A DNA stretch of 64,000 nt from the NCBI GenBank assembly GCA_946902875.1, contig OX336340.1, positions 2,588,351 through 2,652,350 of the forward strand, written 5' to 3'. Below the pieces are notes generated by a model. That model worked only from the letters and a program-made list of their open reading frames with translations, was not told where the DNA came from and searched no databases. Source of the DNA: Nematopogon swammerdamellus. Its lineage: Eukaryota > Arthropoda > Insecta > Lepidoptera > Adelidae. The translations under genes and the position numbers were made by a program. Within the stretch, counting starts at the first letter, position 1, and every line of letters starts with the position of its first letter. Positions 22,081 through 30,960 of this stretch are shown here, piece after piece.

Positions 22081-22097
22081 TCCGGCTCGAAGGACCA
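22081..22097 (-). other. Primer-binding site (tRNA-Tyr) of LTR retrotransposon 1
   Basis: The minus strand reads TGGTCCTTCGAGCCGGA, one base after the 5' LTR. It is complementary to the 3' end of eukaryotic tRNA-Tyr (TCCGGCTCGAAGGA plus CCA), 17 of 17 as I recall that tRNA. This fixes the element's orientation. Confidence 0.9.
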
Positions 22098-22098
22098 C

Positions 22099-23198
22099 TG
22101 TTAAAAAAGCACTGTTCAGGGATTCAGTTCATTTACTCACTGACAAAAGTTCACCCATTTATAAGTTCACCTATTCGCCAGAGTTCACACTTATAAAGGT
22201 TCACCTATTCGCTGTCAGCGTTCACCCTTTGCCGGTTCGGTCTCCTCCGGCGAAACCGTGACTCAATCTACAGTTCGACTGTTCATCGTGGGAGTGTCAA
22301 TCGTCTCCTGTGCACGCGTCAACTTGACAATGGTTCTTTAAAACCAAATCACTTGTTACTGTTTTACTATTTATGCATTATTTATTAAGCACTGTTCTTT
22401 GTTCTCAAACTAATCATGTTTGGGGAAGTTTGTGGAGACAAATAAAACTAGCATACGGGTTGCCCCGCCACCAATCTTAGTCCCAAGGCCAGGTAACAAG
22501 TATTCGCTTGAGTTGTCACTTGTCACTAGTTGTCACTATAAATAGTTCGGTGTCACTACCAATTCACGTATATTCTTACGTCGTTTTCGGTTGTCTGCAC
22601 ACAACTGTCACTATGTTTTACTTGGTTTTATTCTCGGTTCTGTTCTAATCGTTATTTTCACTGGAGCGTCACTGTCATGTACGTTTCGGGAGTTCGAGAG
22701 CTTCTCTACCGTCGTCGGTCCGTTCTGAGGAGCTGTCCGAATGGAACTGCCTAATTAAACTATGTTCGTCTCGGGGGCAGCTAATGTTTACATTATGCGT
22801 CCGGGCCGGCGCGACAGTCGTCACCACGCGCATGACCTCACGCCCGCCAATAATGAACCCCATTGTTCTATCGCAGCTCGCGTCTCCTAGTCGAGCGGTC
22901 CCTAACCTTGACTTAGTATTTCTTCATAACAAATCTATTTTCGGATACAATGCTCCATATGTTTCTACTCTCGTCATCGTGTGTGCTGATACCTGTATCC
23001 TGACCCCAGTTTCAACTTTGATTGGCAGACTAACATATATTTCCTATAATTTACATTCTAACTTACTCTATTTTTCTACCTACCTATATGAATTACCTGG
23101 GCCCAGGTCTTAACCGATAATATGAATATGAAACTGTAGTTCTAGCCTTATTTATTAATTTCGCAGTTTTCTTAATATTATTGTGTCTGTCGCCAACA
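22099..23198 (-). repeat. 5' LTR of LTR retrotransposon 1
   Basis: 1100 bp, TGTTAAAAAAGC to GTCGCCAACA on the plus strand. It is the transcription-start LTR given the minus orientation. It lies directly between the primer-binding site (22081-22097) and the duplicated TGGCC at 23199-23203. Confidence 0.93.
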
Positions 23199-23280
23199 TG
23201 GCCTACTGGGTTGGTATCACCGTAATGAACTATGCTTTGGCCCCTCTGACTCAGCACCCATAACGGATTACATAAATAAA
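23199..23280 (+). mobile_element. S3 SINE tail to the right of the LTR element
   Basis: After the duplicated TGGCC the sequence continues TACTGGGTTGGTATCACCGTAATGAAC, GCTTTGGCCCCTCTGACTCAGC and ACGGATTACATAAA, matching the body and tail of S3 at 11250-11470 with an internal deletion. It marks the SINE that served as insertion site. Confidence 0.65.
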
Positions 23281-23299
23281 CATACGCAACTTGTGTACG

Positions 23300-23512
23300 A
23301 CGGTACCAACCCGCCCGGGTTGGTACCGACGCACCGAATGAAAGGTCAGTTGAAACGGCTATGTAAATAGTTCGTGATTTCCGTGCAGCTCACTGTAGTC
23401 GGCACGGCCGAAGGGAAGCACTGACATGGCACCTAGTTCACCATGGTATTATGAGCTGACATCAGGGATGTAGTCGGTGAAGTAGCCGGCCGTGTCAGTT
23501 TCCATTAAAAAA
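23300..23512 (+). mobile_element. S1/S2 SINE body
   Basis: GGTACCAACCCGCCCGGGTTGGTACCGACGCACCGAATG through GTTCGTGATTTCCGTGCAGC to GGCCGTGTCAGTTTCCATTAAAAAAA. Head absent. The opening GGTACCAACCCGCCCGGGTTGGTACC is a near-perfect palindrome not seen in other copies. Confidence 0.75.
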
Positions 23513-23628
23513 AATTACAGCACAACACCGACCACGATATTTAGAAAAATATTACGACAAGATCAAGCAGCAAGTAAAGCACAAAAACCCACCCCAGCTA
23601 ATTACTCGGTGGAACGTAGGATGCTGTG
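23512..23628 (-). mobile_element. E element fragment
   Basis: TTACAGCACAACACCGACCACGATATTTAG...CAAGATCAAGCAGCAAGTAAAGCACAAAAACCCACC is the minus-sense middle of E, as at 36740-36810. The (GTAT)n tail and the S2-like head are absent. Confidence 0.6.
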
Positions 23629-23659
23629 TGCAAAATTTTATTCATCAATAGTATTATGA

Positions 23660-23850
23660 AGTCTTCCGCTCTTCTCATCCATCCACTCCCGGCTACCTTT
23701 TTCAGGTCATCTGTCCACCTAGCCGGGGGGCGTCGCACGCTACGTTTGCTTGTACGTGGCCTCCATTCGAGCACCCGTCTACCCCATCGGAGAGGCCTAT
23801 GTCCAGCAGTGGCCCGATACAGGCTGAAGATGATGATGATGATGATGATG
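23660..23850 (+). mobile_element. RTE-type LINE insertion with 5' inversion
   Basis: 23660-23780 read on the minus strand gives VLEWRPRTSKRSVRRPPARW, then TDDLKKVAGSGWMRRAED, the RTE C-terminus. From about 23790 the plus strand continues the same element: GGAGAGGCCTATGTCCAGCAGTGG...ACAGGCTGA and an (ATG)n tail. So the upstream part is inverted relative to the 3' end. ATTATGA lies on both sides (23653-23659 and 23851-23857), a likely 7-bp target duplication, though it partly resembles the tail. Confidence 0.8.
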
Positions 23851-23867
23851 ATTATGACGTAACTTTT

Positions 23868-24034
23868 TTTTTATGGAAACTGACATTGCTGGCTACATCA
23901 CCTACAACATCCGTGGGTTAAACCCTACCACCTAGTAATATAAGAAGGGAGTCATATCCCTTAGTCGCCTTTTACGACATACACGGGGAAAGATGCAGTG
24001 GGGCTATTCTTTCAAAGTACCGGCCCCACACGGT
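23868..24034 (-). mobile_element. S2 SINE with internal deletion
   Basis: The plus strand reads TTTTTTTTTATGGAAACTGACATTGCTGGC...ACATCCGTG, then jumps to GGTTAAACCCTACCACCTAGTAATATAAGAAGGGAG and GCAGTGGGGCTATTC...CCCCACACGGTAC. About 150 bp of the body are missing; head and tail are intact. Confidence 0.8.
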
Positions 24035-24149
24035 ACAACTTAGAGTTTTAAGTGTTTAAGCTTTAGAAAGAGACCCTCCGGATGTAGAGCGTCGTCCCTG
24101 TCGCAAGAACTCGCACGTCCCTGTGTAAAGAAACCAACAACCGTATAAC

Positions 24150-24448
24150 CACAGAGCACGGAATACCCCCCGCGCGCGCCCCCTCCTAGAGACGCCCTAA
24201 GCGATAATATTTGAAACCCAATAACTGGACGCAGTGCTACAAGCGCTTCGTATGTGTGTGTGTGTGTGTTAGTGTCGACACTACACACAAAGAGGAGCAA
24301 GTTAGGCACACGCACAAAACAAATGCACACGCACAACACACATATATAAGTCATAGGCCACACCTACAGGCTTCAACGCCGCCGTTGTAGGGAAATCGCG
24401 CTCAGGGCGTCTCTAGGAGGTGCGGCTCGCGGTATTTCGTGCTCTGTG
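24150..24448. mobile_element. hAT-like MITE, copy 1
   Basis: 299 bp with inverted ends CACAGAGCACG...CGTGCTCTGTG and further imperfect complementarity inward (CCTAGAGACGCCCT / AGGGCGTCTCTAGG). It is flanked by a perfect 8-bp duplication CGTATAAC at 24142-24149 and 24449-24456. It has no coding capacity and contains a GT microsatellite. A second copy lies at 32287-32580. The 8-bp duplication supports hAT mobilisation. Confidence 0.92.
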
Positions 24449-24734
24449 CGTATAACTGAACGAAGAAAGGTACCTATTATAATAAAATATCACGGCTAGT
24501 TCCACTAAACAGGTGGCCACCGCCCCGTCTTCCCTAAATATTTACTGTTAGTACTCGCAGTTTTCACGATATAAATTCACATAAGAATGAAAAGGTAGCA
24601 GAAGGTACACGGGGGCTGAGGTGGGGGCGGGAGAGGCGGCCGGGGGCGGGGTAGATGGAGGCCGCGCGCCTTAGGACATGGAAGACGGAAAGGAGTTTTG
24701 ATAGCTATATTTTCTAGTAAAACCGTGTGTGGCC

Positions 24735-24945
24735 GGTACTTAAAAATAGTAATATTCCCACTGCATCTTTTCCCGTACATCTCGTATAAGGCGACTAAGG
24801 GATAAGGACGAAATGCCGTGCTAACAGGATAGCCACCTCTAACCTTGGCGCGGTCTTTCCATCGTCACGCAGCAGGTGGGTCTTCGTGCCTACTTGATGC
24901 TTGATAGTTATCTTGCCCGAATCCTTTGCAAAACGTGGTGGTCTG
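24735..24945 (+). mobile_element. E element, 5' part
   Basis: GCCGGTACTTAAAAATAG...CACTGCATCTTTTCCCGTACATCTCGTATAAGGCGACTAAGGGATAAGGACGAAATGCCGTGC, then CAGCAGGTGGGTCTTCGTGCC and GATAGTTATCTTG. It ends abruptly in a LINE-G fragment. The GC-rich stretch at 24600-24670 upstream holds nothing I can name. Confidence 0.7.
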
Positions 24946-25095
24946 TGGTCTGTGGTCAAAAGGGGCGTTAAAAGGCTCCTGCCAGGCCGGCATGGCATTC
25001 GCAATCCCCGTGCATCACAGAATGCCCATGGGCATCGTTTGACACCTATGTACTTGTAGGTGAAAAGAAGCTACATGTCGCGCTTACCATAAAAA
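24946..25095 (+). mobile_element. LINE-G 3' end
   Basis: AAAAGGGGCGTTAAAAGGCTCCTGCCAGGCCGGCATGGCATTCGCAATCCC...GCATCGTTTGACACC...CATGTCGCGCTTACCATAAAAAAAA. It encodes KRGVKRLL and GRHGI-like words and ends in poly(A), matching 8170-8402 on the other strand. 25096-25540 has no feature I can support except a small hairpin at 25343-25396 (CCCTAAGGACTTT / AAATCCTTAGGG). Confidence 0.7.
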
Positions 25096-25548
25096 AAATG
25101 CTCCCAGTTGGTGGCCACGTACCCAGTCCACTTACACCGACACCTCTCTCCTCTCACCTCCGTGCTCAGGGCCCTCTGAGAGAGATTCAACGGTGGTGAG
25201 TGCGGTGGTAAATGGCCTGTTTACAAGTATTTATTATTAAGAGCTTACCATCTCTACATCTCCCGCGTAATCCTTTACAGACAGGTCACTCAATGTAAAT
25301 TCGGCCTTAATGCAACTTCTTTAAAGGTGCATTTTAAACTTAGAGAAAGTTCCCTAAGGACTTTGTCAAAGTATTTTGACAGAAATCCTTAGGGTTTTTC
25401 AGCGTGTGTTTCGAGTAATATTCATCCGTATGCGAGTGGAAAGAAGACTGGTGGCGCGGTGCGGACGCCAAACTGTCGAGCGAGACTCGAGACAGGACGC
25501 GGGAGTGCGGCGACACTTGTCAACACATAGGTGACCTCACTGTCTTTT

Positions 25549-25965
25549 TTAGGGTTCCGTATCTGTCGTACGGGACCCTATAAGCCTACACCGTCTTTTT
25601 GTCAGTCTGTCTGTCCGTCTGTCTGTCCGAGGGCTGTATCTCTTGAATCATAATAGGTAGCCCGTTGAAATTTTCACAGAATATGTGTTATTAAGGCCGA
25701 TATAACAACAAATATAAATTAGAAAAAAAAATAACAATAAAAATAAGAAAAAGTCAAAAATTCACGGGGGTCCCCATACAAGAAACTAAAAAATGTATGC
25801 GCGCCATCTACTGAAAAGAGTATGAAGAATCTAAAATGCATCATGAATTTGAACTAATATGAAGTATTTCATAAAACACGCCATAGATGACGTGAGTGGG
25901 GCTGACCATGACATGGCGATACGGAACCCTCGGTGCGCGAGTTCCACTCGCACTTGGCCGTTATT
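25549..25965 (-). repeat. Family A repeat, complete copy
   Basis: Plus strand from AGGGTTCCGTATCTGTCGTACGGGACCCTATAAGCC through a (GTCT)n run, ATCTCTTGAATC, GCCCGTTGAAATTTTCACAGAATATGTG and GCGCGCCATCTACTG to ACGGAACCCTCGGTGCGCGAGTTCCACTCGCACTTGGCCG. Same layout as 27927-28362 and 40034-40384. Confidence 0.8.
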
Positions 25966-25971
25966 TTTAAA

Positions 25972-26232
25972 TATAAACTGACACGGTTTGCTACATCACC
26001 TACTACATCCGTGATTTCAGCCCATAACACCTTGTTGAACTACCTGCCATGTCGGCGCTTCCCTTCGGTCTTGTCGGCTACACTGAACTGGACGGAAAAC
26101 ACGAACTACTTATATAACCGTTACAACCGACATTATCATTCAGTGCGGTGGTACCAACCCGGGCGGGTTAAACCCTACCACCTAGTAAGGTAAGAAGGGA
26201 AGGGACCTACAGTTTTACGTGGAATCCGAACC
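25972..26232 (-). mobile_element. S1 SINE without head
   Basis: Plus strand from AAACTGACACGGTTTGCTACATCACC through ACACCTTGTTGAACTACCTGCCATG and AACCCGGGCGGGTTAAACCC to CCTACAGTTTTACGTGGAATCCG, which is the box-B side. The head was lost where the E-like region begins. Confidence 0.8.
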
Positions 26233-26379
26233 TATTGAGCACTTTTAAGTAAAACCTTGCCATACTCACTGACATGCTGCGCGCCACAGACCATTTGATT
26301 AAGTTAGACGGGAGAAGTACATAGGCGTGGCCGAAGCGCCAGTTTCCCTTATTCATACTAGACGCGAAAAGCATACTAC

Positions 26380-26690
26380 CGTGTGAGGTCGGTACCGGTA
26401 CTCCTCTCAGCTCTCTCTTCTCTCAGCCCCGTGCATGTCGTAAAAGGCGAATAAGGAATAAGGACAAGAGCCGTGCATAAGGGCGACAGGCTAGCCACCT
26501 TTCACCTTGCCACGGTCGTTCCACCGAGTCATGCAGCAGGTGGGTCTTCATGCCTTACTTGCTGCTTGATAGTTGTCTGCTAAACGTGGTGGCCGGTGTT
26601 GTGCTGTAATTTACAAGAATACTTGCAGCACAACACCGACTACTCTGCTTACCCCGAATGTTGAGATGCAGCGTGTGGTATGTATGTGCA
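26380..26690 (+). mobile_element. E element, nearly full length
   Basis: GTCGGTACCGGTACTCC...CCCCGTGCATGTCGTAAAAGGCGAATAAGG, GAGCCGTGCATAAGGGCGACAGGCTAGCC, CACGGTCGTTCCACCGAGTCATGCAGCAGGTGGGTCTTC, CTTGCTGCTTGATAG, GTGGCCGGTGTTGTGCTG...CAGCACAACACCGACTACTCTGC, ending GTGGTATGTATG. It abuts the S3 SINE head at 26691. Confidence 0.8.
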
Positions 26691-26889
26691 AGCGGCGGCG
26701 GGTGGCCGAGTGGTTTGGGCAGGCTCAAATTATAGCCGACTGGGTTGCTACCACCGTACTGGATGTAAGATGGCCGCATAGCAGCCTCGGGTGTGTTTTG
26801 CTCTAGTCCAGTATAGCCAGCAATCCAGGGAAGTCTCCGGTATGGTACCTACATTCTTGTAGGTGATATTGGCTGGTCGGAGCAAGCAT
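26691..26889 (+). mobile_element. S3 SINE, interrupted by LINE-F
   Basis: Box A GTGGCCGAGTGG is followed by a deletion that removes box B, then GGCTCAAATTATAGCCGACTGGGTTGCTACCACCGTACTGGATG...TGATATTGGCTGGTCGGAGCA. The remaining tail TGCGCTTTGCCCCCTCCGACTTAGCC...GGATTATATAAAA resumes at 27534-27582, after the LINE-F poly(A). The LINE therefore inserted into this SINE. Confidence 0.85.
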
Positions 26890-27533
26890 CCAGAAAATTG
26901 GGGATACTTTTCCGCAATCGACGGTTATTCTCACCGGCGCAACTATTCCTGTTGTACAAAACTCAGATTAGGCCGGTGATGGAGTACTGCAGTCACATCT
27001 GGGAGGGTAGTCCCCATTATCTGCTAGCATCCTTGGACTCGATACAGCGCCGAGCCATCCGTCTTGTTGGTGACCTGAAACTTACAGATGGTCTGGAGTC
27101 CCTGAGTCACAGACGGTTTGTGGGTTCGCTTAGTCTGTTTTACAGATACTATTACGGACGCTGCTCTGCGGAACTAGCATCCCTTATTCCCTGCCACCCG
27201 TCCTATCTCCGCATGACTCGTCGCAGAGAGACTCAACACCCTTATGTTGTTGACATTAGGCTTTTGAGAACCCATCGGTTCTCTAAATCGTTTCTTTGTC
27301 GCACCGCTAGGGTGTGGAACTGTCTTCCAGCGAGTTTATTTCCTGAATCCTTTAACCTGGGTGTCTTCAAGCGTCGTATTAACGGGCTAGACAGCCTAGC
27401 AACAGTCCGCAAATCTGCTGGCATGGCACCTAACTGAGCGTGGTTTCGCGAGGATAGGTGATTTTGGCTCTGTCGACTGCACCATTGGTCCCTCGGCATA
27501 GCCACCCATGCTGGTTTACATAAAAAAAAAAAA
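26890..27533 (+). pseudogene. LINE-F reverse transcriptase C-terminus with 3' end
   Basis: One open plus-strand frame to a stop at 27437 (about 180 codons). It contains LFLLYKTQIRPVMEYCSHIW, LDSIQRRAIRLVGD, SLSLFYRYYYGRCSAEL, HPYVVDIRLLRTHRFSKSFL, RTARVWNCLPASLFPESFNL and VFKRRI. These are the thumb and C-terminal motifs of Jockey/CR1-type LINE polymerases. The catalytic palm is absent (5'-truncated). The 3' end is GCTGGCATGGCACC...GGTTTACAT and poly(A) at 27521-27532. It lies inside an S3 SINE. Other LINE-F 3' ends in the window can be recognised from this copy. Confidence 0.88.
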
Positions 27534-27582
27534 TGCGCTTTGCCCCCTCCGACTTAGCCACCCATACCGGATTATATAAAAA
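27534..27582 (+). mobile_element. S3 SINE tail, right of LINE-F
   Basis: TGCGCTTTGCCCCCTCCGACTTAGCCACCCATACCGGATTATATAAAAAAAA continues the SINE broken off at 26889 (GGTCGGAGCA). It supplies the missing 3' end and poly(A). Confidence 0.8.
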
Positions 27583-27654
27583 AAAATGTAGGTACACAAA
27601 AAGCGATGTACATAGGTTATTATCGATATTTATTATTCAGTTGTGGGATATGTA

Positions 27655-27775
27655 GCGCTAGTCACCACAAATACATACCACACGCTATATCGCGGCAACC
27701 GGGGCGAGCAGAGTAATCGGTGTTGTGCTGCAAGAACTATGTCAAATAAAACAACACCGACCGCCAGCTCTTCCA
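27655..27775 (-). mobile_element. E element, 3' fragment
   Basis: ACAAATACATACCACACGCTATATCGCGGCAACCGGGGCGAGCAGAGTAATCGGTGTTGTGCTGCAAGAACTATG...ACAACACCGACC is the minus-sense 3' half of E. GC-rich sequence follows to 27925 with no further assignment. Confidence 0.7.
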
Positions 27776-27926
27776 GCCGCGTAGCTAAAATAATGCCCGC
27801 CTCTGCCCGTGAAACAAAGGTTTTAACAAGGGGAATGTTCTCTCGCACCTGTCTGTGATGCCCCCCTCCGCTCCCTCACCCCACTTCCAACCCCGCCCAC
27901 GCGGCCGCGCCGCTGACCGCCGCCTT

Positions 27927-28362
27927 TTAGGATTCAGTACGGGACCCTATTGCTGAGCCTACACCGTCTGTCTGTCCGTCTGTCCGTCCGTCCGTCTGTC
28001 CGTCCGTCCGTCTGTCCGTCCGTCCGTCTGTCCGTCCGTCCGTCTGTCCGAGGGCTGTATCTCTTGAACCGTAATAGGTAGCCCGTTGAAATTTTCACAA
28101 AAAATGTGTTATTATGGCCGATATAACAACAAATAATAAAAATAAGAAATAGTAAAAAATCACGGGGGTTCCCATAGAAGAAACCAAAAAGTGTATGCTC
28201 GCGCGCCATCTACCGAATAGATTATGAAGCATTTTAACTAATCATGACATATAACTGATATGAAGCATTTCATAACATGCTATAGATGGCGTGAGTGGCG
28301 CTAGCCATGACATGGCGATACGGAACACTCGGTGCGTGAGTTCGACTCGCACTTGGCCGGTT
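27927..28362 (-). repeat. Family A repeat, complete, expanded (GTCC)n
   Basis: As at 25549, but with a long GTCTGTCCGTCC run at 27966-28050. It carries all other landmarks through GGCGATACGGAACACTCGGTGCGTGAGTTCGACTCGCACTTGGCCGG and a T run. The long minus-strand frame is an artefact of the microsatellite. Confidence 0.85.
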
Positions 28363-28572
28363 TTTTTACTTTTTTTATTATTTTTGCACTATCATAAAGA
28401 CAGCAACACATTGTATACAAACGTTAAACTTCGTGTGACTATAGTGCAAACTCTAAAGTAAAACAAAAATAATAAAACATCCCTAATGTGAATCGCGCTA
28501 AGGATTATGAAAGAAAACACACTGTTTTTTTTTTTTTTTTGTTAAATACATAACCCAAATATATTATGTGCT

Positions 28573-28620
28573 GGTACGGAACTCTCGGTGCGCGAGTCCG
28601 ACTCGCACTTGGCCGGTTTT
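28573..28620 (-). repeat. Family A hairpin end only
   Basis: GTACGGAACTCTCGGTGCGCGAGTCCGACTCGCACTTGGCCGGTTTTTTT, the terminal ~45 bp of family A. It lies 210 bp beyond the end of the complete copy, with AT-rich sequence between. It may be a second, deleted insertion. Confidence 0.65.
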
Positions 28621-28844
28621 TTTCTTCCTAGTTGAGGTTTAGCCGGAACGCCTTCTGAAATCGACGTGCCTTTGTTGCAGAATTTTTTTCAGCAAAGTCT
28701 TGAAGCTTCCTGAGAACAGTTTGAACACTTTGTATGTAGGTACCCACACGTGGTGGCGAAAGTGTGTACAAAGCCTGACGCGAAAATAATTTAATTTATA
28801 TTGTGAGAGATCGTACCTCATCAGCTGTACTCATCGGCTGTACC

Positions 28845-29139
28845 ATAGCCGACTATCATTGTCTCCCTCTACGGAGACCAAGCCATGCTGTATCGTCATA
28901 GCCCCACTGCGACGTTGCTATCGCTTACTCGCTCACGCTTGCCTACCGATGACAGGAGCGAGAGAGAAAACGAAGATTTCGTCGGTCGCCCGATGAAGGG
29001 TGTGCGATTTCATGTTTCTGTCTCGCTCCTGTCATCGGTAGGCAAGCGAGAGCGAGTAAGCGATAGCAACCTCGCAGTGGGGCTATGACGATGCAGCATG
29101 GCTTGGTCTCCGTAGAGGGAGACAATGACAGTCGGCTCT
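28845..29139. mobile_element. Foldback MITE with ~120-bp inverted arms and 9-bp duplication
   Basis: The left arm (AGCCGACTATCATTGTCTCCCTCTACGG...GATGACAGGAGCGAGA) and right arm (TCTCGCTCCTGTCATCGGTAGG...GACAATGACAGTCGGCT) are inverted copies with few mismatches around a ~50-bp centre. GGCTGTACC lies on both sides (28836-28844 and 29140-29148), a 9-bp target duplication. No coding capacity. Long arms plus a 9-bp duplication fit a Mutator-like or foldback MITE; the superfamily is inference. Confidence 0.88.
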
Positions 29140-29284
29140 GGCTGTACCTATGCACTTTTTTTAACATAATATGATTCAGTATTTATCATTGTGAAATTGA
29201 AGCATGTTTTAATCACAATTGTTTTTTTTTTGTTCACTTTAATATTTCGAAAACATTCTAATAGGAAAGCCTTTTTCATTTCTA

Positions 29285-29392
29285 TCACATAGCTGTATTG
29301 ATGAATACCCATTTCTTGTTGACATTCAACTTTTGAAGACCCATCGTTTCTCAAAATCCTTCCTTCCTTCCACGGGTGCTGGCTTGTCGACC
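29285..29392 (+). pseudogene. LINE-F coding fragment
   Basis: The plus strand translates YPFLVDIQLLKTHRFSKSFL, matching HPYVVDIRLLRTHRFSKSFL of LINE-F at 27237-27295. It then degrades where the minisatellite starts. It has neither start nor 3' end. Confidence 0.65.
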
Positions 29393-30262
29393 GGCGAGTT
29401 TTCAAACGTCATTTTCGTAGAATTGTCTACTGGCGAGTTAGATAGATAGATAGATAGAAAATTCTTTATTGCTCCAGTAAACATTAAACAGTAACAAATA
29501 CATTGGAAAATTTACATAAGGTGCAAAGGCGGACTTATCCCTTACAGAGATTTCTTACAGTCAACCTTTCGAGTTCTCAAACGTGAAAATGACGTGATGA
29601 TGACGTATAATTGTCTACCGCCGAGTTCTCAAACGTAATTTTCGTAGAATTGTCTACCGTCGAGTTCTCAAACGTAATTTTCGTAAAATTGTCTACCGTC
29701 GAGTTCTCAAACGTAATTTTCGTAGAATTGTCTACCGGCGAGTTCGCAAACGTCATTTTTGTAGAATTGTCTACCGTCGAGTTCTCAAACGTCATTTTAG
29801 TTGAATCTTCTACCGTCGAGTTCTCAAACGTAATTTTCGTAGAGTTGTCTACCGTCGAGTTCTCAAACATAATTTTCGTAGAATTGTCTGCCGGCGAATT
29901 CTCAAACGTCAGTTTCGTAGAATTGTCTACCGTCGAGTTTTCAAACGTAATTTTCGTAGAATTTTCTACCGTCGAGTTCTCAAACGTAATTTTCGTAGAA
30001 TTGTCTACCGTCGAGTTCGCAAACGTAATTTTCGTAGAATGGTCTACCGGCGGGTTCTCAAGCGTCATTTTCGTAGAATTGTCTACCGTCGAGTTCTCAA
30101 AAGTCATTTTCGTAGAATTTTCTACCGTCGGGTTCTCAAACGTAATTTTCGTAGAATTGTCTACTATCGAGTTCTCAAACGAAATTTTCGTAGAATTGTC
30201 TACCGGCGAGTTCTGAAACGTAATTTTCGTAGAATTGTCTACCGGCGAGCTCCCAAACGTAA
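29393..30262. repeat. 39-bp minisatellite
   Basis: About 18 copies of GTCGAGTTCTCAAACGTAAT plus TTTCGTAGAATTGTCTACC, 39 bp each. The first unit (29393-29436) is separated from the rest by a LINE-H insertion. Substitutions are scattered (GGCGAG, GTCATT, TTTTCT). Because 39 is divisible by three, frames of 201 codons (plus) and 176 codons (minus) stay open, reading STVEFSNVIFVEL- and ENSTVDNSTKITF-type repeats. I see no start context or homology that would make them genes. Confidence 0.92.
29437..29572 (-). mobile_element. LINE-H 3' end inserted in the minisatellite
   Basis: Plus strand: (AGAT)4AGAAAATTCTTTATTGCTCC...ACATAAGGTGCAAAGGCGGACTTATCCCTTACAGAGATTTCTTACAGTCAACC. On the minus sense it ends CAATAAAGAATTTTCTATCTATC, so AATAAA precedes a (TATC)n tail. 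It splits the first 39-bp unit from the array. Confidence 0.7.
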
Positions 30263-30591
30263 TTTTGAGCTGAGGGCAGATTTAAAATTAATTAATTAAG
30301 TAATTCAATTCTACAAAAGCAAAGTTTATTTTAACTTAGCTCTAGTCAAAAATGTACTCGTCTGTAAAACTGATATTAAACTGACAACAAAGTATATTGT
30401 TTCGGCTCAAACATATTATATTTTGTAAATTCAACAATTAACTTTTAGTGAGGTAAAGAAAATTGGCTAGATCTAAACGCGCGTTTAGAATTTTCGTATT
30501 TTACAAATTGAAACGTAGTTAATTATAAACTGATCCATTTTATACAAACCAAAATGTATGAATAAGAGATTAAAAACATGATAAATTATTT

Positions 30592-30960
30592 AATATCAAT
30601 AGATAAATCTGTAAGGGATGGTCCTAGAGTAAGTTACTCTATTTTATGAGATACTGCGTTTGTAGACTCTACGAGTATGTACTTATGATGATACTAAAAC
30701 TAAATTGAAGATTTTTAGAAATATTTTCTGTATGCATGCAGGACTCTTAAACCGATCATCCGAATTGAATGAAATTTTGTACAAGCACATTTAACTATAC
30801 GTGACACAGGATAGGCTAAATAAAATTCACTTCCGGTTACACTAAGATGTGGCTCTCAAACCGAATTGTTCCGCGCGCAAAAATAAAGGTAGGCTTATTT
30901 ACTTTCTTCTCTTTAAATACAAATTTCACGAGAGCGAAGTCGCGGACGAAATCTGGTTCT
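30592..30960 (+). repeat. Family D repeat
   Basis: ATAGATAAATCTGTAAGGGATGGTCC...GTTACTCTATTTTATGAGATACTGCG, CTTAAACCGATCATCCGAATTGAATG, GACACAGGATAGGCTAAATAAAATTC, CGAATTGTTCCGCGCGC to TTTCACGAGAGCGAAGTCGCGG. It shares its layout with 50162-50550 and the interrupted copy at 59396-60410. No ORF; class unresolved. 30961-31400 shows nothing else I recognise. Confidence 0.75.

Larger units (their letters stand above)
14280..23198 (-). mobile_element. Non-autonomous LTR retrotransposon 1, structurally complete
   Basis: 8919 bp bounded by direct repeats of 1099 and 1100 bp that begin TGTT and end AACA. The sequence TGGCC lies on both sides (14275-14279 and 23199-23203), a 5-bp target-site duplication. 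Minus orientation is set by a tRNA-Tyr primer-binding site next to the right-hand LTR and a purine run next to the left-hand LTR. The 6.7-kb interior has no recognisable gag, protease, RT, RNase H or integrase motif and no open frame that is not repeat-derived. It must therefore depend on another element for movement. tRNA-Tyr priming, TGTT...AACA ends and a 5-bp duplication would fit a BEL/Pao relative, but that is inference. A handful of LTR differences indicate a fairly recent insertion. Confidence 0.93.

Noticed and set aside
21182..22196. Genes of 280-284 codons on both strands
   Set aside because: All six frames are open because the DNA is a GC-rich short repeat. The products are low-complexity and lie in the leader of an LTR element.
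14280..23198. Segmental duplication of a 1.1-kb gene fragment
   Set aside because: TG...CA ends, a matching 5-bp duplication, the tRNA-Tyr primer site and a purine tract explain the two copies as LTRs.
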